From NCBI RefSeq assembly GCF_964656455.1, contig NC_135717.1, positions 146,086,308-146,150,307 of the forward strand: DNA of 64,000 bases, in the 5' to 3' direction. The position numbers and the translations under genes were made by a program. The stretch comes from Halichoerus grypus. Lineage: Eukaryota; Chordata; Mammalia; Carnivora; Phocidae. Every line of letters begins with the position of its first letter. Position 1 is the first letter of the stretch. A model generated the notes under the pieces. That model worked only from the letters and a program-made list of their open reading frames with translations, was not told the origin of the DNA and made no database searches. Shown piece by piece: positions 35,184 to 47,476 of the stretch.

Positions 35184-37159
35184 TAATTATTTTGGAAAGT
35201 AGTCTTTCCTGATCTTACCAGAAAAGAGAACCCGTAAGTTATCTTTACATACTCTGGTATTCCTTGTTACATCGTTATAAGTTCCATCCATTTTAAAGTC
35301 ATCATTGGCATAATTTTCAGTTGCAATTATATACCTAGAAATAATTTCATAGTAAGGTGTATAAGGTGATAAACCCATCAATTATAGAATCTTATTCTTG
35401 AATTAAAAAGTAAACTTCAGAGAAGCACAGAAAATATCCGTAAGACTATTTGTGAGCAAAAGAAAATTTAGAGATGTTTTAACTATTTTTATTTTTTGCA
35501 TTATATTGCCACCTAATGGATATAAGTGGTATGAAAAGGAAAGCTTTTTTTTTTTTTTTTTAAGCCTCGAAGGCAGGAAGCTTCATCATAGCCAATAAAT
35601 ACTGAAAAGAATCAAGAGATAAGTATAATATACACTTTTCTTTTGGTAGATTACCCTAAAATTAATCAAATAATGGTTACATATTTGCATATTGGTTTGA
35701 GAATGAGTCAAGTTTAAGCCACACACATTTATGAATATGTTACTCTTTGCTCAATTTTTAACTGTTTGCCATAAAACTGGATCCTTAGGATCTTGGCCAG
35801 ATCCAGGAAAGAGATAGCTAAATGGATTAGAGGAGCTTGCAAACATTCCCTTCTTTAATCCCACCATAATGCTTCTGAGTGTAATGGAAATATAATGGAA
35901 ACCCAGTTTTCTGTCCCTTCTTGTTTCTTGCATACATTTTAATATTCTTTTCTTTTTTCTTTTCTCTCTGTACATCTGCTTACAGAGGTGAGCACCAGCT
36001 CCCTGGAAAGTAGGAGAGGAAATGTCTCAGAACCAGCAATGAATGTGGCTCAGTTTCTACTGAACTACTTACCTAAAGACAAGCATACACCATTGTCATG
36101 AATTTTGATTTCTTTATAAAAACTATACTGTCTAGTATTTAATAAGAGTACGTCTCCTATTCAATACTCCTACCATTTATGTTAAAGGAGTATTTTTCTT
36201 GTTGATTACAAGGAGCCCTCTCTAGCTGAGAATTCCCCTGCTAAGCCACCAAAAATAGGGAGCTAATACCAAACAGTGTTCCCTGTCCTGACATTTCTAA
36301 GCTCACATGAAAAGAGAGGTGTCAGTTAATCCTGTCACATTGTGAACCAGCATTTCTTGTATAATATTATAGGAATTACAATTTGAGTTGAATGTGTACT
36401 GACCATAAATCACATGGTATAGCTTGCATTTTAAAATAAAAATATTGCTGTTTGCATCTTTATCTCACATTTGAAATAAAAATGAAGATTTCCATTTAAT
36501 AGAGGCTTAATTGTACAAATTGCACTATAAAACCACTATCCTGGCATTGCTAACTCCTTCCTTAGTAGTATATAAGATTTGTATATTATACGTATGATCC
36601 TCTGATGCTTAGAGGAGATTAAGACTGCAGGAATTATAATGCACTTAGAAAACTTGGTGGATGTCCAGAGAAGAATAGTTTGATGATACATAATAAGCCA
36701 TCATTAAATATTAATCAAATAAGCAAAAGAATAGCTAAATGAACAAATGAACAGATGTATTAGTGAATAGAGCGGCGAATGTCTATAAAGAGGTTCTTTC
36801 CCTTCATGAGTACAAATAGTAAACATAAAAAATTATCTTAATTTGTCCATTAGTAGAACATTTTTTTTTTAATGTTCTGCTTCTTCTATGCATACCCAAT
36901 GGTGCCCTTCCTAGGATTCTTGGGGGAGGGTTGTCACTTAAAGTGGCAGCATCCCTAATAGTCCACCCTGATTAATTCTCTACATATAACAACCAGCTAT
37001 CCAAATTAGAAAAAAAAAAAGAGAGAGAGAAAGAGAGAGATCCCTGGTCTGCTGAGAGGCATACAAAGAGAAAGTTGCTATTAGGCCTTTAGATTCCAAA
37101 GGTGTTATAGTGGGAGTGGTAGTGATGGTATGTATGTGTGTACTGATAGGCTTCTCGTT
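35184..37159. other. Intergenic, nothing recognised
   Basis: AT-rich DNA with a T17 run at 35546-35561 and a GA-rich patch at 37009-37041. No exon or repeat family assigned. Confidence 0.45.
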
Positions 37160-37358
37160 TTTTTTTTTTTTTAAGATTTATTTATTATTTATTTGAGAGA
37201 GAGAGAGAAATTGGGGTGGGGAGAGGGAGAGAATCTCAAGCACACGCCCCACTGAGCACGGAGCCTGACACGGGCCTTGATCTCACAGACCCTGAGATCA
37301 TGACCTGAGCTGAAATCAAGAGTTGGTCGCTCAACCAACTGAGCCACCCAGGTGCCCC
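37160..37358 (-). mobile_element. CAN SINE, antisense, diverged
   Basis: T-run then AAGATTTATTTATTATTTAT, a GA-rich middle, and the head GAGCCACCCAGGTGCCCC. Flanking duplications are short and imperfect (TCTCGTTTTT against TCATGTTTTT). Confidence 0.88.
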
Positions 37359-37849
37359 ATCATGTTTTTCTTAAAACCATCTTGCAGGACCTTCCCCATT
37401 TACCATATTCTGGACACTGTTTAACAAGATGGACTATAGTATACAATAAGGGAAGATAAAAATTGGTATCCTTGGGATGCAAGGTAGGCCCAGAACCAGT
37501 GAGTTATTACCAATGGAAACACATAAGAGCATTTTGAGGCACATATTAGTGAAAGCCTCCTAAATAGAAAGTGTAGGGATTACCAGCACCAAGATAAAAT
37601 CAGATGGAAAAGTCCGTCAGTATTTCTTCTAATAAGCTATCCTAGTAGAAAACTAGAATTTTGAAATGAAAAAAACCTTTTAAATAAAATGCTTAATAAA
37701 CACTTATTTTTCTTTTTATGGAACACTAATGACTAAACATCGAAATCAGTTCAGAACTAAAATTTTCAGTGAAGTCACAGGGTTATTCTGGCTCTAAAGA
37801 AAACTGTCGTTGCTCTACAAATAGCAAACTCATGATTTGTAGGAAAGTA
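37359..37849. other. Intergenic, nothing recognised
   Basis: No exon or repeat recognised between the SINE and the DNA transposon. Confidence 0.4.
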
Positions 37850-38411
37850 CAGCTGACTCTTGAACAATGCAGGGGTTAAAGGCATCCGTACCTCACACAG
37901 TAAAAAAATTCACATGTGAACTTTGACTTCCCCAAAATGTAATAGCCCATTGTCGACCAGAAGCCTTACCTATAACATAAACAAGTCAATTAACACATAT
38001 CTTATATGCTATATGTATCATATACTGTATTCTTACAATAAAGTAAGCTAGAGAAGAGAAAATGTTAAGAAAATCACAAGGAGGGGCGCCTGGGTGGCTC
38101 AGTTGGTTAAGCGGCTGCCTTCGGCTCAGGTCATGATCCTGGAGTCCTGGAATCGAGTCCTGCATCGGGCTCCCTGCTCAGCGGGGAGTCTGCTTCTCCC
38201 TCTGACCCTACCCCGTCTCATGCTCTCTCTCTCTCTATCTCATTCTCTCTCGCAAATAAATTAATAAAAAAAAATCTTAAAAAAAAAAGTTTTAAAAAAA
38301 AATCACAAGGAAGTGAAAATACATTTAGGGTACAGTATTGCATTTATTGAAGAAAACCTGCATTTAAGTGGACTTGCACAGTTCCAACCTGTGTTGTGTA
38401 AAGGATGACTG
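37850..38411 (+). mobile_element. Second Tigger-like DNA transposon with SINE inside
   Basis: Same family and orientation as the copy at 33.5 kb. The left end CAGCTGACTCTTGAACAATG pairs with the right end (minus strand CAGTCATCCTTTACACAACA). TA duplications are intact at 37848-37849 and 38412-38413. It retains more of the left interior than the first copy. Confidence 0.85.
38083..38298 (+). mobile_element. CAN SINE inside the second Tigger-like element
   Basis: Full-length SINE. Exact duplications AAAATCACAAGGA lie at 38070-38082 and 38299-38311. The insertion site is about 20 bases from the one used in the other Tigger-like copy, in the same orientation. Confidence 0.93.
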
Positions 38412-38424
38412 TATTTGTATAAGT

Positions 38425-38925
38425 TTGCTATTGCTGCCACAACAAATTGCCACAAATTTGGTGGCTTAAAACAACATAAATATATTCTCTTGCTGTTCTG
38501 AAAGCCAGAAGTCTGAAATCAGTTTTACTAGTTGCTAAGTCAAGGTATCTGCAGTCTGGTTCCTTCTGGAAGCTCTGAGGGGAGGATCTGTTTCCTTGTC
38601 TCGTTCAGCTTCTCGTGGCAGCCTATATTCCTTGTTGTAGCCCTGTGGCCCCTCCCTCCACCTTTAAAGCTCATCACTCCGAATTCTGCACTCATCATCA
38701 CATTGCCTTCTCCTCTGCGGTTTACTCATCCTGCCACTGTCTTATGAGGACCGTTGCAATCACATTGGGTCCAGCCAGCTAATCTAGAGTAGTCTCTTTA
38801 TAACATAATCTTAATTTATTTCCATCTGCAAAGTCCCTCTTGCCATATAAGATAATATACACAGGTTCTGGGCATAAGATGTGGACATATCTAAGAGCCA
38901 TTATTCAACCTACTACAGTCCCTAT
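38425..38925 (-). repeat. MaLR-like LTR, antisense (family uncertain)
   Basis: GTTTGCTATTGCTGCCACAA, GTGGCTTAAAACAACATAAA, TCCTTCTGGAAGCTCTGAGG and TTCTGGGCATAAGATGTGGA occur in the order of a common mammalian repeat that I associate with the MaLR LTRs, reading antisense. The exact family name is not secure. Confidence 0.55.
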
Positions 38926-40541
38926 GTAGCTGAAGTCGATAGCTGTGAATACTTATTTAGAGGGCAATGATTTGGGGATCAGGTAGAAAATGAAATTCTC
39001 ATAGAGGCATTTATGAAGATTGGTAATTATCAATTATCAATCTCCTATTCAAATATTCCAAATATTTACATTATAAGCACTTACATTTTAGTAAATTTTT
39101 GTTCAACTCTTACTCTCTTTTACATTTCATATTTTATTGCATCAAAATTAATTTAAACCAGACGTAAAAATTAAAAATATATGTTTTCATATATTCTCAC
39201 GTATTTCTGCCACTTTATTTTCAAGTAAATATATTTGCATGGATTTAGACTATTTTTCCTTTAATTTGATTGAAAATTCAAAACTCTAAATGAAAAAGAA
39301 GTAAGAATATGCTAGAGGGAAATGAAATTAAGAAGGAATGTAAGTAGATAGACATCTACATTAAAGGTGGTTAGGGAAGCATAAATATTGTTGACCACTA
39401 GGTGGTACTGCTAATCCACAGAATTGTAATTAAGCAGCTCTCAAGATTTTATTTCTTTTGGAAGTTTATTCCTTTTGTTATTTTTAAACTAATTGTTAAC
39501 GTAAGGTTTAAATTAGTCAACCAGTGGTTTCTCACATAAATACTTTGCCAGTGAATTTCAATATCACACGCACATATTTTATTTTATGCAGCTATGTTCT
39601 TAAAATGCGGGAAGAGGGCAGTTTATAGGTAATATTTCTGCAGGTTTTTTTTTTAATTATAATTTTCTGTTTTTAAGTATCATAAAGCTAGTACGAGTAA
39701 AGTGTAGTTATCCAGACTCCTTCCTTTGAAGATATAGGCAAGTATCAATACAGAAAAATTAAGTTTTTAAAGAATAATATTTATATGCTGAGATTTTAAT
39801 GCTGTTAAATCTTCATAGAATTGAACAACACCTATTTTGTTGTTCCAAATGGATATTTTAAAAATCAGACAGTAAAACATATGTGCATTTCTCCAATATG
39901 TTCACAGCTTTAAAATATTACGGGACCATTGTTTACAATAGATTTTTGTGCTATTAGAACACTAATTCTCATATCTTTATACATGTAAATTTCCAAAAAG
40001 TAAATTTTGACAAAAATGTCAGCAGAACTGCATTCTTTAGGCCATAGTGAATGTTATCATCTTTGTCAGAAGTAAACATTATGCAAATACAGGTAAGACA
40101 CTTTCCTAATTAATTCAAAACTGCTTTTTACAAACTCAGATGCATGAACAAGAGAATCGGATGGAATATCTCTTAATGGATTGTATTCATACTGCCTTTA
40201 TTTGTATGCTAGAAACAAATATAAATCTTTTCTGGGGGGGGCAGATAACATCATTCTACATCTCAAAACACCTGAAAATTTTCATATTCAATGCCTAACA
40301 TAGGCAGATCCTTATAATGGAACCATCATAGAGAGTTTAAAATAAATGTACTGTATATGTTCAAGGAAATAATAAATGAGACTGGGAAATTCAGCAGAAG
40401 TCTATAAAAATAGCCCAAAGCAACAATCAAGAAAAAGACTAGCACTCAAAGTACACTAGGTGAAATAACACAATGGATGGTTTCAGTAGATTAAAAAAAG
40501 AGCTTTAGACAATATCAGCAACATTAAAGATAAGTCAGAAA
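38926..40541. other. Intergenic, mostly unassigned
   Basis: AT-rich sequence. The only notable word is the weak CTCF-like match at 39393-39408. Confidence 0.4.
39393..39408 (+). promoter_or_regulatory. Weak CTCF-like motif
   Basis: GACCACTAGGTGGTAC shares the CCACTAG-GTGG core of a CTCF site but has TA in place of the usual CG near its end. It could be a decayed site. Confidence 0.25.
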
Positions 40542-40544
40542 TAC

Positions 40545-40595
<51 letters not shown>

Positions 40596-40596
40596 A
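40542..40596. repeat. AT dinucleotide microsatellite
   Basis: About 26 AT units with one C interruption at 40570. Likely polymorphic in length. Confidence 0.95.
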
Positions 40597-42599
40597 AATG
40601 AAGTAGAGAGAAAAAAGAACTTGAAAATTACAGAAAAGAGCAAAAGAGACACAGATAAAGTGGATGTGTCTAGATGTGTGTGGTGGGGTCTTAGGAAGAG
40701 AGTCTTAGGAAAAGAGCAAAGTGAAATACACATGGCAATGCTCAATATTGTTTCATGAGACTTTTGTTTCTTCTTTGTGTATTTGTTACATATTTACCGA
40801 ATTGAGACAATGTCTGGTATCCTGGATGTCTTTACTTAAAGACAAAACAAACAAAACTGAGGACTACTCTGTTAAATTATGCCATTCACAACAGCAGAGC
40901 CTGGATCTTTCTCACAAAAATAAGCTTTCCCACCCTTTGGCAGAAATTGTGCAGGAAGCATTTCTCAGTGAACCAGAGAGATTTTTAAAATTCTTTGAAG
41001 ACAAGGAAGTGGGTTATAACATCAGGAAGGCCCTTTGAATATTGAAATTTGAAATGGAATAAAATTTAAATGTTTCCTAGATTAGTAACTGCGTATGTAA
41101 CAACTTCATCTTAATTACAATAATTTATAATGGATGCTAAAGAGATAGTTCAGTTGTTATTTTAGCAGAAGAGTAGGCACCTTCGGACACTTTCGTTGCA
41201 CAGATTTAACATTTGATCTGGGTTGGTGGTTCCTGATAATCAGGAGGCTCCGTGAATAACAAAATCCAGTTCTACCATGGTATCAGCTACTGGACTCCAA
41301 GTCAATCACTCCATCTTGAATAAGTCAAAAAATTATAGGTGTGGGTTTTGCTCTGCATCGTGTCTTACAGAGTTATGGGAATCAAACATTATCAAAAAGA
41401 TAGAAGTGGTCAAAACTGGACTGTCCTTCAACAACAGAACTCTTCAACATAGGCTAACCAACATCTCTTGCTGGTGGCTCTACCTCCAGAAGTCACTCTT
41501 TGATATGCTCACACTTCTAACATCCAGCCCCACTCTGCTCACTTATCACAACTGGCAAGGGCACTCATGACCCCAGTGTTTCTCCCTCCCTGATGCTCCC
41601 TTCAGCCAGAGACATTACTGACCCTACTTCTCCACATAAGTTTCCATGCTCTATCCACTTCCTTTTAGATCCTCCCTAGATCTCTATTTGTAACTAATAG
41701 CTTTTGCTGGCACTTTCCAGTCACTATCCAGTTTCCTGGAGTCATCTCTAGATTTTAATTTATTTTTAACTTTTCCTGGTTTTCTGAATTTTTCTATTTT
41801 TAATATACTAAATTTGGAAGTAAAGGTTTAATATTTTCTTCTAGATTTATTCTGCTTAAATATAAGCACAATACCTTATACTGTGTAATTTTATAATACT
41901 CTTTTTACAGAAAGTATTGTTGCTGCCCTCACTGGATAATCTGATTTGTGGATTTATGACTACTTAAGAACTGACATTAATATCTAAATATGGCTAGGGC
42001 AACAAAAGTGTCTCAGTCTTATATAAAATGAAGATAACAATGCCCAGCTTTCTTTATTTACAGGGGAACTGCAAAATAGTGTATAAGGGCTTTGTCAACC
42101 AAAATTGTATAAAACTATGGAATTTTTATAATTACAGTAACTATAAAAGTACTATTACTCTAAGTGTTGATTTGAGACTGGAGTTAATGAAAAAGAGCTT
42201 ATTGATTTGATAAGTATATTTTATCTTTGAAAACTCAATGCTCTCTTTAGCTGGTCTCAAGTTAAGATCCCGCAATGATACAGCTGGAACAAGTTACTTT
42301 ACAGATGGAAAGTGAACTCAAGGAGATAATATGACTTGCCTATAAATGGTAAAGACAGAATTAAATTCAGATCATTAAGCACTGCAACAGGGAGGGGCAC
42401 TGAGGGACCAGATAGTTCAGAATTCTAAGAATCCCAGCTCTGCTATTTAATAGTATGACAGTAAGTTATTTTTCTCATTTGTAAAATTAAGATGCCAATA
42501 TTTCACACTCTTGTGTTGAGGATTAAATAATAGATGTAGGTTCAAAAACAGAAAAAATAAGCATACAGAAATCTAAAATATTATCACCGTACAGGGGGC
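40597..42599. other. Intergenic, with an unexplained open frame
   Basis: An open frame at 40721-41038 (105 residues at most, tail ERFLKFFEDKEVGYNIRKAL) is followed 20 bases later by AATAAA at 41058-41063. No domain or splice context was recognised. MIR-like words occur at about 42300-42540 on both strands, too diverged to delimit. Confidence 0.3.
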
Positions 42600-42672
42600 C
42601 TTCGGTAAATTCTCTTCTTTCCTCCCCTGCCCTTTCTCCCCCTGCCTTCCCTCTCCCCCTTCTCCTTCCCCT
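42600..42672 (-). repeat. Pyrimidine-rich simple sequence
   Basis: Almost all C and T on the plus strand; the purine strand is minus. It accounts for the charged, low-complexity open frame across 42584-42865. Confidence 0.85.
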
Positions 42673-43595
42673 TTACTATGTAACATATCTTGCCTTCTAT
42701 TAGTATCCTGTTTAATGTGCCACTATAAAGGTAGAATGTGTTAACTTCTTCTGCTGAAACACTTTCCAAAGTGGTAAGGAATTTGTTCTGAAGGCTGTCA
42801 TAAAAATATTTGGACCAAAAAAAAGAAAAAAAAAAAAAATATATATATATATATACACCAAACATTTTTTACTTGGTTGGGTTTCCTTTCATTGTGATCT
42901 GAATGTGACCAAATCTTAAGTTCTTTCAAGCTAAGGTAGGAAAATAATAATAACAATAATAATTTGAAGCAAAATCATGTTGTGAAGTAATTCTCTCACT
43001 GACTTGACTGGTAGTGAACCCGTCAATTTTATATTATATAAAGTTGTGGTAGTCCTTTTTGTAATGCTATATTTTATTTAAAGCAAATGTGCATATATTT
43101 CCGGAGAGGTACGCATTTTTTAAATACATAAACATAGTATCTATTTATACAGAAGTCCATTCAGATTTATTCCAATGTAGCTCCAATGGGTTTATTATAA
43201 AGTGCAACAGTATTTTTATAGTTTCATACATACCATGAAGTTTCGAATTAAAAACTGGGAGCGGATAGGGGTCTCATTGTTGACTTTCATTAATATTCTA
43301 GTCCTGTTAAAACCAGATTTTAAAAATGCGATGGGCAATATCCAGCTCCATTATTTAATAGTCATTTTTGAGGCCAAAAACTCTATGAACACTATATAGC
43401 AGCCTGGTATACTTTAAAAAACAAACAAACAAATAAAAAAACACGGTCTTATTTTAGAAAGAAACAATAGCAAATGAGAAAATTTTCATTTAAGAGTTTG
43501 CACAAAGGCCTAAATAAATATTCAGGCATGTGCCTCTTTTGTTACCTCCATTTATCAGGACCATTGAAGAATTAAAGATCTAAGAGTTCAGGACT
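42673..43595. other. Intergenic, nothing recognised
   Basis: Includes an A-rich and AT microsatellite at 42818-42856. No exon or repeat family was recognised. Confidence 0.4.
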
Positions 43596-43599
43596 GTGG

Positions 43600-44060
43600 A
43601 TGGTGCTAGCAGATACTGGGCATAATGGTCATTACTGGGGCCTGGCCAGATAGCTCAACTTACTGCTGCTGGGAGTATTGGCAGATACCGACTCACGCCT
43701 ACACCCTGCCATAGCGACTTGCCCTTGGCCAAACGAGAGCTTCTTTGCCTGGGAGCACCATCATACCCACAAGCCTGCAAGCAAGACTAGTTGGCACGGG
43801 GGATATAAAGAGATCCAGAAAAACAGAGGCCAAGTGGTATCACTTGTCTCAAGGTGGGTCCGACTCCCAGGTGTAAGTTTTACTCCAGAGCTCCCAGTGG
43901 GATCAAGCTGAAGCTAAGCTCCACTTGAAATCATATCCTCGCTTAGCATTCTTCCCCTGTCCTAGCCTGCTTTCCCCATTTTTTCATGAGACCACTTTCC
44001 TAATAAATCACTTTCTCAAGAATCCCTGTCTTTGTTCTAGGAAACCTGACCCAAAACAGT
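43600..44060 (+). mobile_element. ERV-L-type 5' LTR (boundaries approximate)
   Basis: The end of this stretch has a poly(A)-signal region typical of an LTR (CCTAATAAATCACTTTCTCA), then CTTTGTTCTAGGAAACCTGA and CCAAAACA. It is followed by AGTACCAAGAA, which resembles the ERV-L primer-site region. The left edge is not clear. Confidence 0.5.
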
Positions 44061-47041
44061 AAGTACCAAGAATCATTCCAAGAAGCAGACTCTAAAGATG
44101 GGATTCTGGAAGTGAATCAGAGGCTGGCCAGATGGTAATGAGAACTCTCTCACTGATGGTAGGTGGAGTATCAGTAATGGCAAGCCTGCTATAATAATAC
44201 AACTGATAAGACTTTCATTTGTGGTGAAGTTGGAGAAGACACAAAGTAAAAAAAGGATGCACTAACTTGTGCAATGTCTTTGATATTTAATAGGTATGAA
44301 AGAAATAATCACTAAAAGGATTGTGTCATTGGGGGATTTTGCTCAACAGAAATGAAATGACAGATTCAGATTTATCAATGAACAATTTAAAGCAAATTTT
44401 GAGTGTCAAAGAACCTCCTTCAGTGTGTTGAAGGAAATCTGAAGTCAAAGGGCAGAAAGGGTGAAGAATTTGTATAGTGGCAGAACTTCATTCTCACTCT
44501 TGGCAGTAAGTCTCCCATGCCAAAATCAGAGCCCTGATAGAGAAGGATTGTGATCCTACAAATTGGGGTTAGGTAGATACACTTGAGATACCCCAAATGC
44601 TTCTGAATCTCACTGCCTATGGAAGTGTCCAATCTTCCTTATTGGAAATATACTGCTGCCCCTTGCTTTTCATTCATGCAGAGGCCTCAAAAGTAACATG
44701 TGTTTCATAAGCCCATGCTTGCCTATAGGATCTGTCCTAAGCTCCCTTTTGACCCTCAAGCCCATAACCAAGCTAAAAACTCATTAAGGTCTAACTGTGA
44801 AAATGCTGAGCCTGCTGAAGGGATATTAGGCCAAAGGGGCTGCAGGATCTGGTTAACAGTGTATAGGCAGGAACTGGAGAATATGCTAGAAGTCACCCCT
44901 GAAGGGGCTGGATCAAGGGAAGATGGAAATATATAAAGCTGGATAAGAACATTTATCATTATGTGGGAGACTCTTGTACCTGAGAACTAACATCCTGGCA
45001 AGGCCCCAAGAGTTGCCTCTCATCTGCTGTGAGGATGGTTCTTGCAAGCATGGAAAAAGTGATGGCTCCCATAAATGAAGTACAGATGCCAGAATTGCCT
45101 GGGCAGATTAGGAAGTAAAAAAATAAAGCCTCAGAGAAAGGAACATGCTAGAATGGATCTGTTCTATATGACCAGAAAACCCACCAGATGCACCATTCCT
45201 CCTCATGGTGCAGAGGAAGACATGTGTTTCTCAAGCAAGTAAGGACGATTCTGGTGAGGGGACAGGACATTCTAGAATCCTTGAGAAGCTCAGTGTCTAT
45301 TGTTATCTACAATCTGAGGCTGTTGGCAGAAGGTGCTGTTATTATATCTAGGCTCATAGGTAGCAATGAGGATGAGAGGATCCAGGAAAAATAGAGGCCA
45401 GGTGGTGCCTCTTAAATATCAGGAAAAAAATAAACTGGGTGAAAGTCTCATAATAATCAGCAGGTTTGGAGTGGTTGCCAGAGGGGTCCCTGTGATGTCC
45501 ATAAACAGCATACAGACAACGTGTTCCTAGGGAAAGACTGATGAGCTGCCACAAAGGTGTTACTTAAACTACATCATCAAAGGAGACTCAAGAATGAGTG
45601 AGCAGAAACCTGAGGTAGAACTCATAATAAAAACATCATGACTCCATGTCTGGTTTCCAGACCTACATCCGTTCTCAGACACAATTCTCAGAATCTGTCA
45701 ACCCAACAAGAACTCTGAAACAAATAACAGTGTGTGGAGACCTCCCCACCCTCCCCCAGATGGCTTCCAGCCATTTACTCAGACCACCAGATACCAGGAA
45801 AGGAGAAATGCCTATTCTGAGGATGATTTGGCACAAGTCCCGACGTGATTATGTACTGAGGGTGTCCAAGGAACGATTATAACCTCCCTTGTTAGATAAG
45901 GGATGTGTAGAGGCACATATAATTGAAGTCCTGGACCAATGCCATGTCACAGTGGGTCCAATAGTTCCCTAGAACTACCTGGTAGTCATTTCCCCAATTG
46001 CCAAACAATAATTACAATGGACATAGTTTATGGTTGGGATAACTCTCACATTGTTTTTTGCCCTCTAGAGGACCAGTAAAAGCCAAGTGCAAACTCCTGA
46101 ATCTGCAACCTCAGGCCAAAATGGCAAATCAAAAACAAGATTGCATCCCAGCAGGAATGGCATGGATTAGGGTTACCCTCAGAATCACAAAGAATGCAAG
46201 GGTGGCAGTTCTCATCATAACTCTCATTTAATTCACCAGTTAGGTCCCTGGAAGAACTGTTTGGATTGTGGCAGGTAAGAGCAGACGATCACAAGCCCAA
46301 TCAAGGAGTAGCTTCAATTGCAACTTCAGTGCTGGGTGTGCTATCTGTATTAAAGCACATTCAAAGAGTCTCTGGCACATGTTATAAGGTTATTGATCTG
46401 GCAAATGTGTTCTTTTTAATCCTCACCAGAAGGGACAATCAGAAATAATGCACATTCACTTGGATTGGGCAACGTATATATTCAGTCTTGCCTTTGTGCC
46501 ATGTAAATTCACCTAATTTCTGCCACAACACAGTCTAAAGGGACACTGGTGATCTGTATATTCCCTCAAATATTAGATTTATTGCACCTGATGAGCAAGA
46601 GGTCACAAGTACTCTGGATGCCTTGGAAACACATGCATTCCAGAGAGTGAGAGATAAAATTTTGAAAGACCCAAGTATCCACTACGTTGATAAAATTCTT
46701 AGAGTTCAGTGATCTGAAACATTCTAGGACCTCTTTTCTAAATTAAAAGGTGAATTATGGAACCTTGGGTCCTCTGCCTATACAAGAGATGTAGAGGGAC
46801 TGGTAGGACTATTCAGCTCTGGAGTAAGCATACTGCTCTGACCTATGTGTCTGGTGTTGGGGAAAGCTAGTAGATGGGTGTGGGGCCCAGGACAACAGAG
46901 GGGTTTGATAGCAGGCCCAGAATGTTGTACAGCAGCTCGGCTATGTGGGCCATACAACGAGGCAGAGCTCATGATACTAGAAGTATCTGTTATAGACATT
47001 GCCACTTGAAACCTCTGGCAAACTCCACTAGGAAAATCCAT
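44061..47041 (+). mobile_element. ERV-L (class III) internal remnant, left part
   Basis: After the LTR comes gag-side sequence, then pol from about 46080. The reverse transcriptase region is recognisable by ATGGATTAGGGTTACCCTCA, TTAATTCACCAGTTAGG, AAGCCCAATCAAGGAG and TATTGATCTGGCAAATGTG, in ERV-L order. There are many stops, deletions and shifts, and the catalytic YxDD region has decayed. It is an old genomic fossil with no coding capacity, cut at 47041 by a second provirus. Confidence 0.7.
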
Positions 47042-47476
47042 TGTGCACCCCTAGGTTTTTGGAGAAAGGTGGCTGAGGAAGGTCATTGAAAAGACACGGC
47101 CACCAGGAGACCTGGGAGCTGGGCTCCTCCCTGTGCTTGCAATGTGGGTTCCGTTTCCTCTCCCTCCCCCAGAGGCGCCTCCAAAGACAGAGCCTTGAGA
47201 TAGTGCTGTGGTATTGAGAACACCTGCAGGGTATATGTGAGAGAACCCAGTTAAAGCCTCTGCAGAAACTGAAAATTTGGTCGGTAGGTGGGTGAGGGAG
47301 TTCACTCATCTTGCTGCTGTCCCAAGACAAGCCCTCTCGGTAAGTTCCCTCTGTTTCGTAAAACTGCCACCTCCCAACCTGGCCTGCCTCTTTCTTTGGT
47401 TTCTCCCTCCTCTCTGAATATGGGGTTGGGTTTCAGATTATACTCGGGAAGCTCCCAAGGAGGTTGCAAACTAACA
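47042..47476 (+). repeat. 5' LTR of the class I provirus
   Basis: Begins TGTGCACCCC and ends CTAACA. It aligns along its length with 52054-52518: both share GGAGCTGGG, TGCAATGTGG, CTTGCTGCTG, AAACTGCCACCT and GGGAAGCTCCCAAG. Many differences and small indels imply great age. Confidence 0.8.

Noticed and set aside
42584..42865. Minus-strand frame of 93 codons
   Set aside because: It is encoded by a pyrimidine-rich simple tract and an AT microsatellite.
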